Below are positions 61,804-64,000 of a stretch of DNA of 64,000 bases, in pieces. The position numbers and the translations under genes were made by a program. This stretch comes from Gautieria morchelliformis. Its lineage: Eukaryota > Basidiomycota > Agaricomycetes > Gomphales > Gomphaceae. Position 1 is the stretch's first letter. Each line of letters opens with the position of its first letter. The stretch spans positions 124,001 through 188,000 of the forward strand of contig WHVA01000052.1 in NCBI GenBank assembly GCA_015179125.1. The letters are read 5' to 3'. A model generated the notes under the pieces. It searched no databases, was not told where the DNA came from, and worked only from the letters and a program-made list of their open reading frames with translations.

Positions 61804-62753
61804 TTTTTCTGGCACAACTGTCGTTCTTGAATATGTTGTGGCGTGGACCATTAGCTGGTATGGCTCTATGTTTGTACTCTCACACATGATTAGGGTAGAC
61901 AACCTCGCCACCATGAGCCTGATCTCTTCTATTCAAACTACCTTCCGCCTGTACTTTGCCCTCTCCCAAACCCGCGGCGCGTCCTATGTCTACTCTGCAC
62001 ATCTTCACCCGCTTATTGCCAAGCAGGAAGTGGTGATTGAGGCTGCTCTGGGAACAATCAAGGAGACAATGTGTAGGTAGGTGATCATGATGCGCGTGGG
62101 AGGTCTCTGGATTGCGAGTAGCCAGGGTCCGCGTGAGGCCACGGCGGGTGGTGCGGGGGTGAAAGATCTACCGCGAGAGCCAGCTGGACCCGCTGGACCA
62201 GCACAGCTTGCCTATACATTCTGGTAGACCTACGGGCCCGCCCTCACTGCTCGCCTCTATGGCCCGTCCAAACCTCCATCACCACATCGCCTTCCCATCT
62301 CCATCCGCAGTCCCTCCCATCATCCTCTGACGCAGCCCCCCTATCCATATGCACAGCCCCCGCGCGGGATGTGCGTGCTCGAGGAACCACTTCCGCTATT
62401 GACATGCACCCAGATGCGGTGTTCCTCGCACGACAGCGCGCGCTGTAGGCAGAGCTCTCTGCGCTCCCGCTCCCCAATCCACGTGGCGAAGTGCCTGTAT
62501 TCCCGATCGCGCAGCCTGCTACCCCACGTTTCCCACTACACAGTCCGCCATGCCACGCGCGGCCTCGTCAACATATCTCCTGGCACCAGGCGACGAGCGT
62601 GGACGGTATGAAGAAATTCGCAGGGAAAAGATTGAAAGTGTGGATGAAGGCGAGGATTGCGGGGACGATAGAGGTGGGGCGGGGGCGAGCGATGGATCGT
62701 GGAGCTGGTGGCGGGGTTCACCGGGGAATCATGAACGTGTAAAGAGAGAATGA
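61804..62753 (+). pseudogene. TB2/DP1/HVA22 (Yop1/REEP-like) gene, degenerate
   Basis: Yop1/HVA22 proteins shape tubular ER. Seen: TTVVLEYVVAWTISW (about 61815-61857), a short GTATGG...ATTAG intron, then TTFRLYFALSQTRGASYVYS and HLHPLIAKQEVVIEAAL (61940-62055), which match the core of the family. Further on, AQLAYTFW and TYGPALTARLYGPSKPP resemble the C-terminal tail of basidiomycete members but are split by an in-frame TAG (62225-62227). The end RYEEIRREKIE and a Gly/Trp-rich tail finish at 62753. The N-terminal hydrophobic hairpin is not found upstream. It is probably a decayed, 5'-shortened copy beside the transposon cluster; an unusual intron over the TAG is the alternative. Confidence 0.5.
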
Positions 62754-63079
62754 TTGATTGCTGCCATGAGTCTCTGCAAGTCTTGTATAGGCTCCCTTGG
62801 TACTTCTTTTGTTCTGATAAGGCATTCAAAGCAACAATTATATGACCGATATACCGAAGAAATAGTGGCCTGGGGCCCCCGATACCTCTCAGGGAATTTG
62901 TTGTCAACAATGCGCTATTGCTATTGAGACACGCTACCACTCGGTCATTATGAATAGTGGGGTTAGGCCTGCAAAGCAATGTCGTTACCTTCACCTGCTG
63001 AACATGCTGTGCTCGCAGACGGGAGCAGACCAGCTGAGCCCAGACTGCGAGTGGGTCCTTTCATGACGTTTCGCTCCGT
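62754..63079. other. no gene recognised
   Basis: I see no supported frame, RNA gene or repeat here. Confidence 0.4.
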
Positions 63080-63647
63080 CACGTGAGGGAAAGTACTTCC
63101 CCGAAATCGGCCACTGCCCACAGGCGTGGGCTCTCCAGCAAGCACGAGTGGACGGGGGAAGATGTCGGGCACCCACACTCCTGGGGAAGATAGATGCTCC
63201 ATCCCGTCTTGGGCGAGCGGACATCACAGAGATTCACGACGCAGCTTCGTGCCGAGCCAGCGGCAATGTGTGTGCCCGCACTTGGTAGGGAATAGATGGG
63301 AGACAGTGTGAAGGGGTCTTTGATTGTCTGCACGGGGGCAATATTGGACCCCTCTCTGAGGAATCAGAATGCATCGGGCAGCGCAGGTCGTGCAAAGAAA
63401 TGATTCCGTGGTACCATCCTACGAGCTTACGATTTGGTCCGACGAGGAGGCCCATGGAAATGTTCGTGGTGCAGTACCAGTGATGGAGTAGACCGCACAG
63501 CGGATGGCAGTCATTGCAGGCTTTCCAGAGAGGGAGAGAATTAATTGCTTGCGGACATTGGCTGATACCTGATTCTGTGACTCCATGTGCCACAAGGGGT
63601 GTCGCAGATGACGCGTCGACAATCATACCCTGTTTTTTCCTTCCCAC
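63080..63647 (-). other. weak WD40-like coding remnant
   Basis: A minus-strand stretch (63330-63080) reads SPIYSLPSAGTHIAAGSA then SCVVNLCDVRSPKTGWSIY, which looks like a WD40 blade of the F-box/WD40 type seen in mushrooms. An upstream stretch (63647-63340) has WYHGIISLHDLRCP. The frames do not join into a clean gene by eye, so it is either a multi-exon gene running off the window or a remnant. Confidence 0.3.
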
Positions 63648-64000
63648 ATCATATGTAAATAATAACTACGTTGTATTGCACGCCGTCGCGAGATGGTAGT
63701 AAAAGCGTACTTACAGAATTAGGGCCAGTACGGTATCATCACCATGGCGTCTTCACTGCCACAAAATTAGTGTTACATAGTACAGGGGTGTCCATCAATG
63801 CGACATAGCTTTCATTCGGCAGGCCACGCCTTTGGCCAGTGGATGAAATCGTTGGCAAAGTCCTATCCATGCAATTATGTAAGTGGCCCTCTATGTCTCA
63901 CCTTTGATGGCATGCATCAGGAACAGCCGATTCCGGCTTGTAGTTCGATATTTACACAGCGCCACCGGCGCTACTGGTAGGTCACGTCAACTTCGACGTA
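63648..64000. other. right window end, no gene recognised
   Basis: No supported frame is seen. The stretch could contain exons of a gene that continues outside the window. Confidence 0.4.

Noticed and set aside
62991-63227. A C2H2-like KRHERTH sequence
   Set aside because: There is no paired cysteine motif before it, and the frame is short; chance match.

Overview
The window is nuclear DNA from a filamentous fungus, almost certainly a mushroom-forming basidiomycete (Agaricomycetes). Genes are compact and split by many introns of about 50-70 nt. Intergenic gaps are short and both strands carry genes. The proteins (Doa10, App1, Rtc4, Sec72, Tpt1, a MYND-finger protein, an S33 tripeptidyl peptidase) and the mobile elements (Ty1/copia, chromovirus-type Ty3/gypsy, a Tad-like LINE, a DDE transposon) fit that group. 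The species cannot be named from the sequence.

Region 1 (1-42 kb) is an ordinary gene-dense arm. In order it holds a MYND-finger protein (+), exosome subunit RRP4 (+), a probable APC13 (-), a membrane-anchored S33 peptidase (+), the ER ubiquitin ligase Doa10/SSM4 (-), argininosuccinate synthase ARG1 (-), an SLC35F-type transporter (-), a membrane-anchored coiled-coil protein (-), a Ser/Pro-rich protein of unknown function (-), SEC72 (+), APP1 (-), TPT1 (+), an RTC4-domain protein (+), U2AF large subunit (+), SNARE SEC20 (-), an EEF1AKMT4-like methyltransferase (+), a NASP/Hif1-type histone chaperone (-) and an AP180-type clathrin adaptor (-). These are mostly housekeeping genes in RNA processing, the secretory pathway and endocytosis, and they do not form one pathway. 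Small oddities sit among them: a GC-AG intron in RRP4, a MITE with internal 89-bp repeats in the APP1/TPT1 divergent promoter, a repeated CACGTG/ACGCGT module upstream of the SLC35F gene, and a 150-nt fold-back hairpin.

Region 2 (about 41.8-61.3 kb) is a mobile-element cluster. It begins beside an orphan last-exon piece of gamma-glutamyl phosphate reductase (PRO2). It then holds a partial Ty1/copia element (+), a long Ty3/gypsy chromovirus (-) that abuts or cuts it, a 3'-truncated APE-type LINE (-), and a DDE transposon (+) joined head-to-head to the LINE 5' end. All of these look inactive.

Region 3 (61.3-64 kb) has a degenerate TB2/DP1/HVA22 (Yop1-like) gene and a weak WD40-like stretch. 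The element cluster is therefore flanked on both sides by broken host genes.

Exon boundaries were worked out by hand from splice signals and protein similarity recalled from memory. No search or alignment was run.
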